Shown here: positions 43,660-53,504 of the stretch, piece after piece
How positions within the stretch are numbered: position 1 is the stretch's first letter
Layout: each line of letters opens with the position of its first letter
Assembly: GCF_004022215.1 (NCBI RefSeq)
Contig: NZ_SAUZ01000005.1
Coordinates: 1-64,000 of the forward strand
Reading direction: 5' to 3'
Length of the DNA stretch: 64,000 nt
Origin: Paenirhodobacter populi
GTDB lineage: Bacteria; Pseudomonadota; Alphaproteobacteria; Rhodobacterales; Rhodobacteraceae
Translations under genes and position numbers: made by a program
Notes under the pieces: model-generated
Told to the model about the DNA's origin: nothing
Database searches by the model: none
What the model saw: the letters and a program-made list of their open reading frames with translations, nothing else

Positions 43660-43690
43660 AACCTAATCTCTCTAGTAACTATAGCTTCAA
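43660..43690 (-). promoter_or_regulatory. MerR-type promoter and operator for the P-type ATPase gene
   Basis: On the minus strand -35 TTGAAG and -10 TAGGTT are 19 nt apart, the long spacer used by MerR-activated promoters. Inside the spacer lies the dyad CTATAG-TTA-CTAGAG, close to known ZntR/CadR/PbrR-type operators. The start codon of the ATPase gene is 37 nt downstream of the -10 box. Confidence 0.85.
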
Positions 43691-43699
43691 GAGGCCGCG

Positions 43700-44128
43700 A
43701 TGCTGACGATCGGAAAACTTGCGCAGGACACGGGCGTGAAGGTGCCCACGATCCGCTATTACGAACAGATCGGGCTGCTGCCCGAACCGGGGCGCAGCGC
43801 GGGGAACCAGCGGCTTTACGGACAGGGGCAGCTGGAACGGCTGCGCTTCATCCGCCATGCCCGCGATCTGGGCTTTCCGCTGGAGGCGATCCGGGACCTG
43901 CTGTCGCTGTCCGACCGGCCGGACCAGCCCTGTGCGGCGGCGGACGGGATCGCGCGGGCGCAGCTTGACGCCGTGCGGGCGCGGATCCGGCGGCTGAAGG
44001 CGCTGGAGGGGGAGCTGGAACGCATGGTCGCGCAATGCGCGCACGGCACGATCCGCGATTGCCGGGTGATCGAGGTGCTGGGCGATCACGCGCTTTGCGC
44101 GCAGGACCATCCCGCCGCCGCCGGGTGA
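43700..44128 (+). CDS. MerR-family regulator of heavy-metal export (ZntR/CadR/PbrR-like)
   Basis: A 142-residue MerR protein. The helix-turn-helix is LAQDTGVKVPTIRYYEQIGLLP, followed by a long dimerisation helix. Metal ligands are Cys78, Cys113 and Cys121 (CAHGTIRDC) with a histidine nearby, the pattern of Zn/Cd/Pb sensors rather than CueR. The start at 43700 is 10 nt beyond the -35 box of the ATPase promoter, so binding there could also control its own expression. It activates the divergent exporter gene when metal is bound. Confidence 0.9.
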   Translation: MLTIGKLAQDTGVKVPTIRYYEQIGLLPEPGRSAGNQRLYGQGQLERLRFIRHARDLGFPLEAIRDLLSLSDRPDQPCAAADGIARAQLDAVRARIRRLKALEGELERMVAQCAHGTIRDCRVIEVLGDHALCAQDHPAAAG

Positions 44129-44132
44129 CGGG

Positions 44133-44486
44133 TCACTCGGGCTTGTCGGACTGGTTGCCGCCGGGCAGGTCGGGCGTTCCCTCGGCCTGATCGCGCTGCA
44201 CCGCCGCGCGGGACAGCAGCAGCATCGTCACCGGCGTGGTGATCATGATGAAGATGCCGATGATGATGTCATGCAGCACCGGCTTGCCCGACAGGCCGCT
44301 GTAGAACAGCATCGAGGCCAGCACGACCGACCCCGTGCCCCAGCTGGTGATCATCGAGGGCGCGTGCATCCGCTGATAGAAGCTGCCGAGCCGCACCACG
44401 CCGCTGGCCCCGATCAGCGACAGCGTCCCGCCGATCACCAGAAGCACCGCCGCCGGAATGGCCAGCCAGAGGGGAATGTCGTTCAT
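44133..44486 (-). CDS. phaG: Cation/proton antiporter subunit G (PhaG/MrpG)
   Basis: A 117-residue membrane protein with three helices and the family segments [22 protein letters not shown] and [26 protein letters not shown]. The charged tail [20 protein letters not shown] is poorly conserved. It is the last gene of the Pha/Mrp operon and overlaps phaF by 4 nt. It is needed for assembly of the antiporter complex. Confidence 0.9.
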   Translation of the reverse strand: MNDIPLWLAIPAAVLLVIGGTLSLIGASGVVRLGSFYQRMHAPSMITSWGTGSVVLASMLFYSGLSGKPVLHDIIIGIFIMITTPVTMLLLSRAAVQRDQAEGTPDLPGGNQSDKPE

Positions 44487-44764
44487 TCGATCACCTCGCC
44501 GCGGAACAGGAATTTCGCCAGCGCCACCGAGGTCACGAACCCCAGCACCGCCATGATGACCGCCGCCTCGAAAAAGAAGCTGGTGCCCATCCGCATGCCC
44601 GAAACCATCACCAGCAGCATGGTCGAGGCGTAAAGCGTATCGAGCGCCATCACCCGGTCCTGCGCGCGCGGACCGCGTATCAGGCGCCAGCAGCACAGGC
44701 AGGCGGCGATGGCGATGGCCGTCTGCGCATAGGCAAGGGCATAGGACAGGATCGTGGCGCTCAT
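44483..44764 (-). CDS. phaF: Cation/proton antiporter subunit F (PhaF/MrpF)
   Basis: A 93-residue membrane protein of three helices with [20 protein letters not shown] and [18 protein letters not shown], the MrpF signature. Its start overlaps phaE by 4 nt and its stop overlaps phaG. Subunit of the multisubunit monovalent cation/proton antiporter. Confidence 0.92.
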   Translation of the reverse strand: MSATILSYALAYAQTAIAIAACLCCWRLIRGPRAQDRVMALDTLYASTMLLVMVSGMRMGTSFFFEAAVIMAVLGFVTSVALAKFLFRGEVIE

Positions 44765-45246
44765 GCGAAGATCTCCATCAGGGCGGCCTCGTAACGGTCG
44801 CGGATGAGGGCGTGCCAGTCGATCCCGCCGCGTTCGAGCACATGCAGCAGCAGCTCGCCCGTATCGGGATCGTAGTTGATCCAGACGCTGCCCGGTGTCG
44901 CGGTGACGATCAGCGACAGGATGGCCAGCGGCGCCGGATCGCGCATCCGCAACGGCACGGTGAGGAAGCCGGGGCCTTCGGGTCCCGTCAGCGGCTTGCG
45001 CAGGATCACCTTGGCCACGTCGACGTTGCTTTTCGCGATGTCGTAGCCGACGATGAAGAACAGCCGGACCACCTTCCACGGCTTTTTCAGCTTCGGTCCC
45101 TCGGGCTCGATCGCGCCAAAGGCCCAGCCGGCGAAAAGCGCGACGATCGTGCCGAGCAGCAGCTGCCCGACCGAAAAGCTGGTCAGCAGCAGCCACATCA
45201 GGATCAGCGACAGGGTAATCAGCGGGTGGGGGAGCAGCCGTTTCAT
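44761..45246 (-). CDS. phaE: Cation/proton antiporter subunit E (PhaE/MrpE)
   Basis: A 161-residue protein with two N-terminal helices and a cytoplasmic domain: [52 protein letters not shown] and [18 protein letters not shown], typical of MrpE. It overlaps phaD and phaF by 4 nt. Part of the Pha complex. Confidence 0.92.
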   Translation of the reverse strand: MKRLLPHPLITLSLILMWLLLTSFSVGQLLLGTIVALFAGWAFGAIEPEGPKLKKPWKVVRLFFIVGYDIAKSNVDVAKVILRKPLTGPEGPGFLTVPLRMRDPAPLAILSLIVTATPGSVWINYDPDTGELLLHVLERGGIDWHALIRDRYEAALMEIFA

Positions 45247-46892
45247 TCGGCGGGAACCTCCTCTTGCTGGGCGGCCTCTTCCTCGACCGAGGGGGCGGTC
45301 AGCACGCCGTTCGCGTAGATCGTCGGATTGAGCAGCGACTGGGCCGTATCCTCCATGTAGCGCAGGGTGTCCTGCCCCTTGATCGTCATCAGGCAGATCA
45401 TCCCGATCAGGATCAGCACCGGCGCGAATTCCAGCGCCAGCACCTTGGGGGGCGGGCCCTCGGTCGCCCAGAAGGTCTGGATCCCGATCCGCACGAGGCC
45501 GATCAGCGTGGCGAAACCGGAAAACAGCAGCAGCGCCAGGAATCCCCAGCCAAGCGATGGCGTCAGCGCGGTGCTGTCCAGCAGCCCCGACAGGATCGCC
45601 ACTTTGCCGATGAAGCCGGTCAGCGGCGGCAGGCCCGCGAGCACCAGCACGCAGGCGGCGAAGCTGAGGCCAAGCACGGTCAGCGTCGCGGGGATCGCAA
45701 GACCCATTTCCGGCGCGCTGTCATCCTCGGGCTGGTCGAGGCCATAGGCGTCGGCGGTCAGCGCGAGGATCGCGGCGATGCCGCCTTCGCCCCGGCTCAG
45801 CGGTTCGACCAGCAGGAACAGCGCCCCCGTCGCAAGGGTGGAACTGACGAGGTAGAACAGCGCCCCGCCCAGCATCTTTTCGCCCCCGCCCATCAGCGCG
45901 AAGCCGATCACCGTCAGCAGCGTGCCGGAGGAGACGAGCACCTGATAGGCCGTCATCCGGCCAAGCCCCTGCGACGCCATCGTGCCGAGCACGCCGAAGA
46001 TCACCGTGGCGAAACCGGCGGCGACCAGCACCTCGGCCCCGAAGCCGGCGGATGGCCCGGCCGCGACCCCGAAGGTCAGCATCGACAGCCGCAGGATCAC
46101 GTAGATCCCCACCTTGGTCATGAGCGAGAACAGCGCCCCCACCGGCGCCGAGGCCGCCGAATAGGTGCCCGGCAACCAGAAGGACAGCGGCCAGATCCCC
46201 GCCTTGACCAGAAACGCCAGCCCCAGCAGCGCCGCCCCGGTGCGGAACAGCGGCAGCTCGCTTTCCGGCAGCATCGGCACCAGTTTCGACAGATGCGCCA
46301 TGCTCAGCGTGCCGGTGATCCCGTAGATCATGCTGACGCCGATCAGGAACAAGAGCGAGGCGGCAAGGTTGATCGCGATGTAATGCAGCCCGTTGCGCAC
46401 CCGCACCTGACCAGAGCCATGCAGCACGAGGCCATAGGAGGCGGCCAGCAGCACCTCGAAAAACACGAAGAGGTTGAACAGGTCGCCGGTCAGGAAGGCG
46501 CCGTTCAGCCCCATCAGCATGAACTGGAACAGCGCGTGGAAATGCTGCCCCTGCTTGTGCCAGCCGGCGGCGGAATAGATCAGCGCCGGAATGGCCAGCA
46601 GCGCCGTCAGCATCAGCATCATCGCCGCCAGCCGGTCCAGCACCAGCGTGATCCCGAAAGGCGCGGTCCAGTCGCCCAGCAGGTAGAAGGCGATCTCGCC
46701 CCCCTGTCCGGTCAGACCGGAGCCCTTGGTGCGGCTCATCAGGTCGATCGAGATGATGAGCAGCAGCACCGTCGACACGAGGCTGAGGCCAAGCTTCGCC
46801 CGCCGCTGCCGTTCGTCATACAGCAGCGTCAGCGCCCCGGTGATGAACGGGATGACGACCGGCGCAATGATTAGGTGTTGGGCCGCGATCAT
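45243..46892 (-). CDS. phaD: Cation/proton antiporter subunit D (PhaD/MrpD)
   Basis: A 549-residue protein of about fourteen helices, homologous to the NuoN/NuoM proton-pumping subunits. [28 protein letters not shown] in the middle holds the conserved lysine and histidine-like region used in proton transfer, and [18 protein letters not shown] the conserved glutamate. It overlaps phaC and phaE. With subunit A it forms the antiport path. Confidence 0.94.
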   Translation of the reverse strand: MIAAQHLIIAPVVIPFITGALTLLYDERQRRAKLGLSLVSTVLLLIISIDLMSRTKGSGLTGQGGEIAFYLLGDWTAPFGITLVLDRLAAMMLMLTALLAIPALIYSAAGWHKQGQHFHALFQFMLMGLNGAFLTGDLFNLFVFFEVLLAASYGLVLHGSGQVRVRNGLHYIAINLAASLLFLIGVSMIYGITGTLSMAHLSKLVPMLPESELPLFRTGAALLGLAFLVKAGIWPLSFWLPGTYSAASAPVGALFSLMTKVGIYVILRLSMLTFGVAAGPSAGFGAEVLVAAGFATVIFGVLGTMASQGLGRMTAYQVLVSSGTLLTVIGFALMGGGEKMLGGALFYLVSSTLATGALFLLVEPLSRGEGGIAAILALTADAYGLDQPEDDSAPEMGLAIPATLTVLGLSFAACVLVLAGLPPLTGFIGKVAILSGLLDSTALTPSLGWGFLALLLFSGFATLIGLVRIGIQTFWATEGPPPKVLALEFAPVLILIGMICLMTIKGQDTLRYMEDTAQSLLNPTIYANGVLTAPSVEEEAAQQEEVPAE

Positions 46893-47233
46893 CAGTCCTT
46901 GTCCTTCCCGTCGACGTGGTCGGTGCCGGTCATCCCGCGCGAGGCCATCATGACCACGAGGAACAGCGCCGTTGTGGCAAAGCTGATGACGATCGCCGTC
47001 AGCACCAGCGCCTGCGGCAGCGGGTCCGCATAGCGCGTCGGATCAACGAAGCCGCCCTTGGGCATGATCGGCGGCTGGCCCACGGTCAGCCGCCCCATCG
47101 AGAAGATGAACAGGTTGACCGCATAGGACAGTAGCGCCAGCCCGATGATCACCTGGAAGGTGCGCGGCCGCAGCAGAAGCCAGATCCCCGAGGCGGACAG
47201 GATGCCGATCGCGGCCGACAGGATCAGTTCCAT
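46892..47233 (-). CDS. phaC: Cation/proton antiporter subunit C (PhaC/MrpC)
   Basis: A 113-residue protein of three helices, homologous to NuoK. The start ATG 47233 overlaps the phaAB stop by one base. Segments GIWLLLRPRTFQVIIGLALLSYAVNLFIFSM and DPLPQALVLTAIVISFATTALFL are the conserved MrpC core. Confidence 0.92.
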   Translation of the reverse strand: MELILSAAIGILSASGIWLLLRPRTFQVIIGLALLSYAVNLFIFSMGRLTVGQPPIMPKGGFVDPTRYADPLPQALVLTAIVISFATTALFLVVMMASRGMTGTDHVDGKDKD

Positions 47234-50121
47234 CAGGCGGTCTCCTTCTTTTTCTCGGCCTCTTCCTCGGCCTCGCGCATACGGGCGGCGCGGAGCGACT
47301 GGTGCGCGATGGCGATGAGCATCAGCACCGTGGCGCCGACGACCAGCGAGAACACACCTAGGTCGAAGATCAGCGCCGTGGCGGCGGGCGTCTTGCCGAT
47401 TAGCGGCAGGTCGATATAGCGCGCATGCGCCGTCAGGAACGGATAGCCAAAGGCCCATGCGCCGATGCCGGTGGCCCCGGCGATCAGCAGGCCGAAGCCC
47501 ATCCAGCGGATCGGCAGCACGGTGATCCGCGCCTCGATCCAGCGCACGTTCGTCGCCAGATATTGCAGCAGCAGCGCCGTCGCGATCGTCACCCCGGCCG
47601 AGAAGCCGCCCCCCGGCAGGTCATGGCCGCGGAAGAACAGGTCCGCCGCCACCACGATCAGCACCGGGAACATGTATTTCATGATCATCGAGGCGATGAG
47701 CAGGTAGTTGCCCAGCATCTTCGGTGTCGATCCCCGCTGTTGCGCGGGGGCGGCGATGCTTTCCGGGGCAGGGCGGAAGCGGCGCAGCAGCGCGAAGACG
47801 GTCAGCCCGACGATCGCCAGAACGGTGATCTCGCCAAACGTATCGAAGGCGCGGAAGTCGACGAGGATGACATTGACCGTATTGGTGCCGCCGCCTTCAT
47901 AATAGGCATTGCGCAGGAACCAGTCGCCGATATTGGGTACCAGCGGCCGGGTCATCACCGCATAGGCCATCGCGGCCAGACCCGCCCCGGCGACCGAGGC
48001 GATCACCAGATCCCATATGCGCCGGATCCGCGCGGGCAGCAGCCTGTCGGCGGCGATTTCCGACCGGCGCCGCGGCAGCCAGCGCAGACCGAGCAGCAGC
48101 AACACCGTCGTCACCAGCTCGACCAGCAACTGCGTCACTGCAAGGTCGGGCGCAGAGAACCAGGCGAAGGTCAGGCAGGTGATCGTGCCCGCGCCCCCCA
48201 GCAGCACCAGCGCCGCGAAGCGGTGGTATTTCGCCTGCCAGGCCGCCGCGATGGCGCAGGACGCGCCGACCACCCACATCAGCCCGAAGGCCAGATTGGG
48301 CGTGTTCCATTTGGCTATCGGCCCGATGAAGCCCGAATTCCACAGCGCCGCGAATCCCACCGCCAGCGCCAGCAGCACCATGATCCGCAACTGCAGCTGC
48401 AGCTTTTCGGTGCCGACGAAGCCGTGGATCATCCGCGGCCATTTCCAGCTCAGCCGCAGCATCAGCCATTCGTAGATCTTCTGGCCGCGGATCATGTGGA
48501 AGAAGGGCGGGCCCTCGGGCCCGCGCGCCACCCAGCGTCCGGTCAGCGCATACAGAAGCCCCCCCGCGGCAAGGGCAAGAAGGCTCATCATCAACGGCTC
48601 GTTGAACCCGTGCCAGAGCGCGATGTCGTAATGTTCCGTCCCGCGCCCCATCACCGAGGCCAGCGCCGCGTTCAGCACCGCGCCAAGCGTCTGGCCCGGC
48701 AGGATGCCGACGATCAGGCAGATCAGCACCAAAAGCTCGACCGGGCGGCGCATCCAGTGCGGCGGCTCATGCGGTTTCTTGGGCAGGTCGGTGGCCAGCG
48801 GCCCGAAGAAGACCGAGCCGATGAACCGCGCCGAATAGGCCACGGCGAAGATGCTGGCGACGGTGGCAAGCCAGGGCAGCGCATTGTCGAGCCATGTGCC
48901 GTTGTGCCAGCCGACCGCCTCGGCCAGGAACATCTCCTTGGAGATGAAGCCGTTGAGCAGCGGCACCCCGGCCATGGCCCCCGCCGCGACGATGGCCAGC
49001 GCCCCGGTGATCGGCATCACCCGGATCAGCCCCGACAGGCGGCGCATGTCGCGCGTGCCGGTTTCGTGGTCGATGATCCCCGCCGCCATGAACAGCGAGG
49101 CCTTGAACACCGCATGGTTCACGATGTGGAAGATCGCGGCAAGGATGGCGGCCGAGCCGCCGATCCCCGCCAGCGCGGTGATCAGGCCAAGGTGGGAAAT
49201 GGTCGAATAGGCCAGCAGCCCCTTGAGGTCATGGCGGAACAGCGCGATCACCGCCCCCATGATCAGCGTGATCATGCCGGTGCCGGTGACGACGTAGAAC
49301 CACGTATCCGTGCCGCCAAGCGCCGGCGAAAAGCGGATCAGCAGGAACACCCCCGCCTTCACCATCGTCGCCGAATGCAGGAAGGCCGAAACCGGCGTCG
49401 GCGCGGCCATCGCGCCCGGCAACCAGAAGTGGAACGGGAACTGCGCCGATTTGGTGAAGGCGCCGATCAGGAACAGCACCATCACCGGCAGATACAGCGG
49501 ATGCGCGCGGATGATGTCGCCCGAATTCAGGATCCGGTCGAGCTGATAGCTGCCGACGATCTGACCCAGCAGCAGCATCGCGGCCAGCAGGCACACTCCG
49601 CCGCCCGCGGTGATGACCAGCGCCGTGCGCGCCCCGTCGCGGGCATTCGGATTGCCGTGCCAGTAGCCGATCAGCAGGAAGGAAAAGATCGAGGTCAGTT
49701 CCCAGAACACCACCAGCATCAGGGCGTTGCCGGACAGCAGGATGCCCAGCATCGCGCCGGTGAAGGCCATCAGGAAGGAATAGAACCGTGGCACCGGATC
49801 GGTCTTGGACAGGTAGTAGCGCGCGTAGAGCACGACCAGAATCCCGATCGACAGCACCAGCGTCACGAAGAGCCATGCGAAGCCGTCCAGCCGGAAGCTG
49901 AGGTTCAGCCCGATCGCCGGCACCCATTGCACCGTGCCCCGGATCACCAGCCCCTGCGAGACCGGATCGTAGAACCCGGCAAGGATCGCCAGACCGCCCG
50001 CCATCGTCAGACCCGACAGCCATGCCGCCGCACTATGCGCGTTTACCGGAAGGGTCGCCGCCGCGACGGCCCCGACGAAAGGCAGCAGCACGAGGATCAG
50101 CAGAAGATTTTGTTCGATCAT
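47233..50121 (-). CDS. phaAB: Fused cation/proton antiporter subunits A and B (PhaAB/MrpAB)
   Basis: A 962-residue protein. The first roughly 770 residues are the NuoL-like subunit A with VKAGVFLLIRFSPALGGTD and HDLKGLLAYSTISHLGLI. The last part, from YLLIASMIMKYMFPVLIVVAADLF, is subunit B with HDLPGGGFSAGVTIATALLLQYLA. The A-B fusion is a mark of the pha-type (group 2) Mrp systems such as S. meliloti pha. The complex exchanges Na+ or K+ for protons and supports pH and salt tolerance. The start at 50121 has AAGGAG 14 nt upstream, a little far. Confidence 0.93.
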   Translation of the reverse strand: MIEQNLLLILVLLPFVGAVAAATLPVNAHSAAAWLSGLTMAGGLAILAGFYDPVSQGLVIRGTVQWVPAIGLNLSFRLDGFAWLFVTLVLSIGILVVLYARYYLSKTDPVPRFYSFLMAFTGAMLGILLSGNALMLVVFWELTSIFSFLLIGYWHGNPNARDGARTALVITAGGGVCLLAAMLLLGQIVGSYQLDRILNSGDIIRAHPLYLPVMVLFLIGAFTKSAQFPFHFWLPGAMAAPTPVSAFLHSATMVKAGVFLLIRFSPALGGTDTWFYVVTGTGMITLIMGAVIALFRHDLKGLLAYSTISHLGLITALAGIGGSAAILAAIFHIVNHAVFKASLFMAAGIIDHETGTRDMRRLSGLIRVMPITGALAIVAAGAMAGVPLLNGFISKEMFLAEAVGWHNGTWLDNALPWLATVASIFAVAYSARFIGSVFFGPLATDLPKKPHEPPHWMRRPVELLVLICLIVGILPGQTLGAVLNAALASVMGRGTEHYDIALWHGFNEPLMMSLLALAAGGLLYALTGRWVARGPEGPPFFHMIRGQKIYEWLMLRLSWKWPRMIHGFVGTEKLQLQLRIMVLLALAVGFAALWNSGFIGPIAKWNTPNLAFGLMWVVGASCAIAAAWQAKYHRFAALVLLGGAGTITCLTFAWFSAPDLAVTQLLVELVTTVLLLLGLRWLPRRRSEIAADRLLPARIRRIWDLVIASVAGAGLAAMAYAVMTRPLVPNIGDWFLRNAYYEGGGTNTVNVILVDFRAFDTFGEITVLAIVGLTVFALLRRFRPAPESIAAPAQQRGSTPKMLGNYLLIASMIMKYMFPVLIVVAADLFFRGHDLPGGGFSAGVTIATALLLQYLATNVRWIEARITVLPIRWMGFGLLIAGATGIGAWAFGYPFLTAHARYIDLPLIGKTPAATALIFDLGVFSLVVGATVLMLIAIAHQSLRAARMREAEEEAEKKKETA

Positions 50122-50354
50122 CGTGCGGCGGACCTTCTCCTTCGTGGTGGTGCGGCGCTTATGGCACGACGAATCAGGAGGCGCAAAGGCATGGATTCCA
50201 CGCCGCCTGGATGAATCGGACTGCCGTGCAGGAGAGCCACGCTGAAAATGCCCCAATTGCGGGGGCAAGATCAACCGCCCGCAGCCGGAATTTTATGGTT
50301 CTTTCGGCATTTATCCGAAGATTTCGGAAACGTGATCACAGTGGGCGCGCGGGA

Positions 50355-50376
50355 CCCGGGCCGCGTGCGGCCCGGG
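50355..50376 (-). terminator. GC hairpin after the RND permease gene
   Basis: CCCGGGCCGC-GT-GCGGCCCGGG is a 10-bp perfect inverted repeat starting 6 nt after the RND stop codon. No T-run follows, so it may stabilise the mRNA end or act with Rho rather than as a strong intrinsic terminator. Confidence 0.45.
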
Positions 50377-50382
50377 CGCGGA

Positions 50383-53300
50383 TCATTCCGCCGGAACCGC
50401 CTGCGACCGGCGCCGGCGCGGGAACCGGCCCACGACGGTCATGACCGCGACATAGAGCACCGGCACCATCACGATGCCGAACAGCGCCGAGAAGGTGATC
50501 CCCCCCAGCATGCCGATGCCGATCGAATGCTGTGCCGCCGCGCCCGCGCCGGTGGCGATGGCCAGCGGCAGCACGCCGAGCGCGAAGGCGAAGGTGGTCA
50601 TCAGGATCGGCCGCAGCCGCAGCCGCCCCGCCATCACCGTCGCCTTGGCGAGGCTGTGGCCCTCTTTCCGCAGGGCTTCGGCAAACTCGACGATCAGGAT
50701 GGCGTTGCGCGCCGCAAGGCCGATGGTCGTCAGCATGCCCACCTTGAAATAGACATCGTTCGACTGGCCGAAGATCTTGGCCGCGATCATCGCCCCAAGG
50801 ATCCCCACCGGCACCGACAGCATGACGGAAAACGGCACCGACCAGCTTTCGTAAAGCGCGGCGAGGCACAGGAACACGACCAGCGCCGAAAGGGCATACA
50901 GGATCGGCTCCTGCGCGCCGGCGATCCGTTCCTGCAAGGACAGGCCGACCCAGGCGACGCCGTAGTTGCCGGGCAGCTCGCGCACCAGTTCCTCCATCTT
51001 CGCCATCGCCTCGCCGGACGAAACGCCCTCGGCGGAATCGCCGGTGATCTCGATCGCGTTGGTGCCGCCGTAGCGCACCAGCCCCGAGGGCATCGGCTGC
51101 CAGCTTTGCGTCATCACCGCGGCGAAGGGCACCATCTCGCCCTGCGAATTGCGGGCATACCAGTTGAACACATCCTCTGGCTGCATCCGCCAGGGCGCGT
51201 CGCCCTGCACGATGACCTGGCGCAGCTTCTGGTTCAGGGTGAAATCGTTGACGTAATTGCCCGCGAAGATGGTCGAGAGCATCGAGTTCAGCGTCGACAG
51301 CGACAGCCCGAAGGCCTGCGCCTTCTGCAGGTCGATGTCGAGCTGCAGCGAGGGCGTGTTGGCCGCGCTGTTGCCGCGCAGCCCGGTGATGATGCCCGAG
51401 GCCTCGCCATTCGCGACCAGCGCGTCGGCGGCATCGTGCAGCGCATCGTTGCCGTTCCCCGCCGTGTCGATCAGATACATGGTGAAGCCCGAGGAACTGC
51501 CCATCCCCTGAATCGCCGGGGGCTGCATGAAGACCACCTGCCCGAGCCGGTTGTTGCGGTAATGCGCGCCGGCGATCTCGGCCAACTGGCCCGCCGACAT
51601 ATGCGGCCGTTCGGCGTAATCCTTCAGCCGGATGAAGATCTGCGCCCGGTTCTGCCCGGTGCCGCCGAAGCTGAACCCCACCGCCGCGAAGACCGAGGCG
51701 ACGTAATCCTTCTGTTCCGTCAGCAGGTAGTTCTCGATGTCGCGCACGGCGGCTTCGGTCTGGTCGCGGGTGGCGTTGTCGGGGGTGGTGACCTGCGCCA
51801 TCAGCGTGCCGCGATCCTCGGGCGGCACGAAGGAACTGGGCAGGTCGCGATAGACATACCAGATGCCGACCCCGACGGCGACGAGGACGAGCACCATCCG
51901 GAACGGCCGCCGGATCAGCCGCCCGACAAGGCCCGCATAGCCGTCGGTCAGCTTTGCGACGCCGCGGTTGAAGGCGCGGGCGGGGGGGAATTTCACCTCG
52001 CCGTGGTTCGGCTTCAGCAGGCTTGCGCACATCGCGGGCGTCAGGATCAGCGCGACGAACAGCGACAGCACCATGGCCGAGATGATGGTGACCGAGAATT
52101 GCCGGTAGATCACCCCGGTCGAGCCGCTCATGAAGGCCATCGGCAGGAACACCGCCGACAGCACCAGCACGATGCCCACAAGGGCCGAAGAAATCTCCCC
52201 CATCGACTTTTCCGTGGCGGCCACGGCGTCGAGCTTTTCCTCCTCCATCACGCGCTCGACGTTCTCGACCACGACGATGGCGTCATCGACCAAGAGCCCG
52301 ATCGCCAGCACCAGCGCGAACATCGACAATGTGTTGATCGACATGCCGAAGACCGACAGCACCCCGAACGTGCCCAGCAGCACGATCGGCACCGCGATCG
52401 TCGGGATGATCGTCGCGCGCCAGCTTTGCAGGAAGACGAGGATGACGAGGAAGACCAGAACGACCGCCTCGGCCAGCGTGTGATAGACGCGGTTGATCGA
52501 CTGTTCGACGAAGGGCGAGGTGTCGAACGGATAGACCACCGTCACCCCATCGGGCAGCGAGGGCTGGATCTGCGCGATGGTGGCGCGCACGTTTTCGGCC
52601 GTGCGCACGGCGTTCGCGCCCACCGCGAGGTTCACCCCGAACCCGGCCGAGGGCTGGCCGTTGAACCGCGAGGCGGAGCTGAGATCCTGCGAGTCGATCT
52701 CGATCCGCGCGACATCGCCCAGATAGATGGTCGAACCGTCCGCCGCCGTGCTCAACGCGATGCGCTGGAATTCCTCGATCGTCGAAAGCTGGGCGCGGGC
52801 GTTCATCGGCACGGTGATCTGCTGACCCCCGACCACCGGAAGCGAGCCGAGGTTGCCCACCGTCACGTTGCGGTTCTGGTCAGAGACCGCGCTGGTCACG
52901 TCATCGGGCGTCAGCGCGTATTTGTATAGCTTGGTCGGGTCGAGCCAGATCCGCATCGCATAGGGCGAGGAGAACTGGTTGATCGAACCCACGCCATCGG
53001 TGCGCTGGATCGGGTCCTTGATCGTGCGGTCCAGAAGGTCGCCCAGCTGTTGCTGGGTCATCATGCCGTTCTGGTCGATCAGCGCGCCGATCATCAGGAT
53101 CGACGAGGTTGACCGGGTGACCGAAACCCCGCGCGCGGTCACCGCGCTTGGCAGGTTGCCCTGCACCAGTTGCAGCTTGTTCTGCACCGAGACCTGCGCC
53201 ATGTCCGGATCGACGGTATTGTCGAAGACCAGCGTGATGCTCGACCGTCCCTGCGTGGAATTCGAGGTCATGTAGGTCAGGCCGTCGAGCCCGGTCAGCC

Positions 53301-53502
53301 CGTCCTCGATCACCGTGGTGACGGAATTCTGCACGGTCAGGGGGTTCGCCCCGGTATAGGTGGCGGAAATCCGCACCGTGGTGGGGGCGATCTGCGGATA
53401 TTGCGAAATCGGCAGCGTGGTCAGCCCGAAGAAGCCCGCAAGCATGACGATGAACGCCAGGACCCACGCGAAGACCGGGCGATGGATGAAGAATTTCGCC
53501 AT
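50383..53502 (-). CDS. RND-family multidrug efflux permease (AcrB/HAE1 type)
   Basis: A 1039-residue inner-membrane pump of full AcrB length, starting MAKFFIHRPVFAWVLAFIVM and LPISQYPQIAPTTV. The conserved proton-relay aspartates are in LAIGLLVDDAIVVVENVERVM. The C-terminal membrane domain (LTTIGLAARNAILIVEFAEAL) holds the matching lysine-free relay region of HAE1 pumps. It ends 2 nt downstream of the adaptor gene on the same strand. It exports drugs, detergents or other amphiphiles in exchange for protons. No outer-membrane channel gene or regulator lies nearby. Confidence 0.95.
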   Translation of the reverse strand: MAKFFIHRPVFAWVLAFIVMLAGFFGLTTLPISQYPQIAPTTVRISATYTGANPLTVQNSVTTVIEDGLTGLDGLTYMTSNSTQGRSSITLVFDNTVDPDMAQVSVQNKLQLVQGNLPSAVTARGVSVTRSTSSILMIGALIDQNGMMTQQQLGDLLDRTIKDPIQRTDGVGSINQFSSPYAMRIWLDPTKLYKYALTPDDVTSAVSDQNRNVTVGNLGSLPVVGGQQITVPMNARAQLSTIEEFQRIALSTAADGSTIYLGDVARIEIDSQDLSSASRFNGQPSAGFGVNLAVGANAVRTAENVRATIAQIQPSLPDGVTVVYPFDTSPFVEQSINRVYHTLAEAVVLVFLVILVFLQSWRATIIPTIAVPIVLLGTFGVLSVFGMSINTLSMFALVLAIGLLVDDAIVVVENVERVMEEEKLDAVAATEKSMGEISSALVGIVLVLSAVFLPMAFMSGSTGVIYRQFSVTIISAMVLSLFVALILTPAMCASLLKPNHGEVKFPPARAFNRGVAKLTDGYAGLVGRLIRRPFRMVLVLVAVGVGIWYVYRDLPSSFVPPEDRGTLMAQVTTPDNATRDQTEAAVRDIENYLLTEQKDYVASVFAAVGFSFGGTGQNRAQIFIRLKDYAERPHMSAGQLAEIAGAHYRNNRLGQVVFMQPPAIQGMGSSSGFTMYLIDTAGNGNDALHDAADALVANGEASGIITGLRGNSAANTPSLQLDIDLQKAQAFGLSLSTLNSMLSTIFAGNYVNDFTLNQKLRQVIVQGDAPWRMQPEDVFNWYARNSQGEMVPFAAVMTQSWQPMPSGLVRYGGTNAIEITGDSAEGVSSGEAMAKMEELVRELPGNYGVAWVGLSLQERIAGAQEPILYALSALVVFLCLAALYESWSVPFSVMLSVPVGILGAMIAAKIFGQSNDVYFKVGMLTTIGLAARNAILIVEFAEALRKEGHSLAKATVMAGRLRLRPILMTTFAFALGVLPLAIATGAGAAAQHSIGIGMLGGITFSALFGIVMVPVLYVAVMTVVGRFPRRRRSQAVPAE

Positions 53503-53504
53503 GC

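Noticed and set aside
47425-52929. Very long plus-strand open frames opposite the Pha antiporter and RND pump genes
   Set aside because: They are shadows of well-recognised minus-strand membrane proteins, low-complexity and rich in Arg/Gln/His with no start signals.
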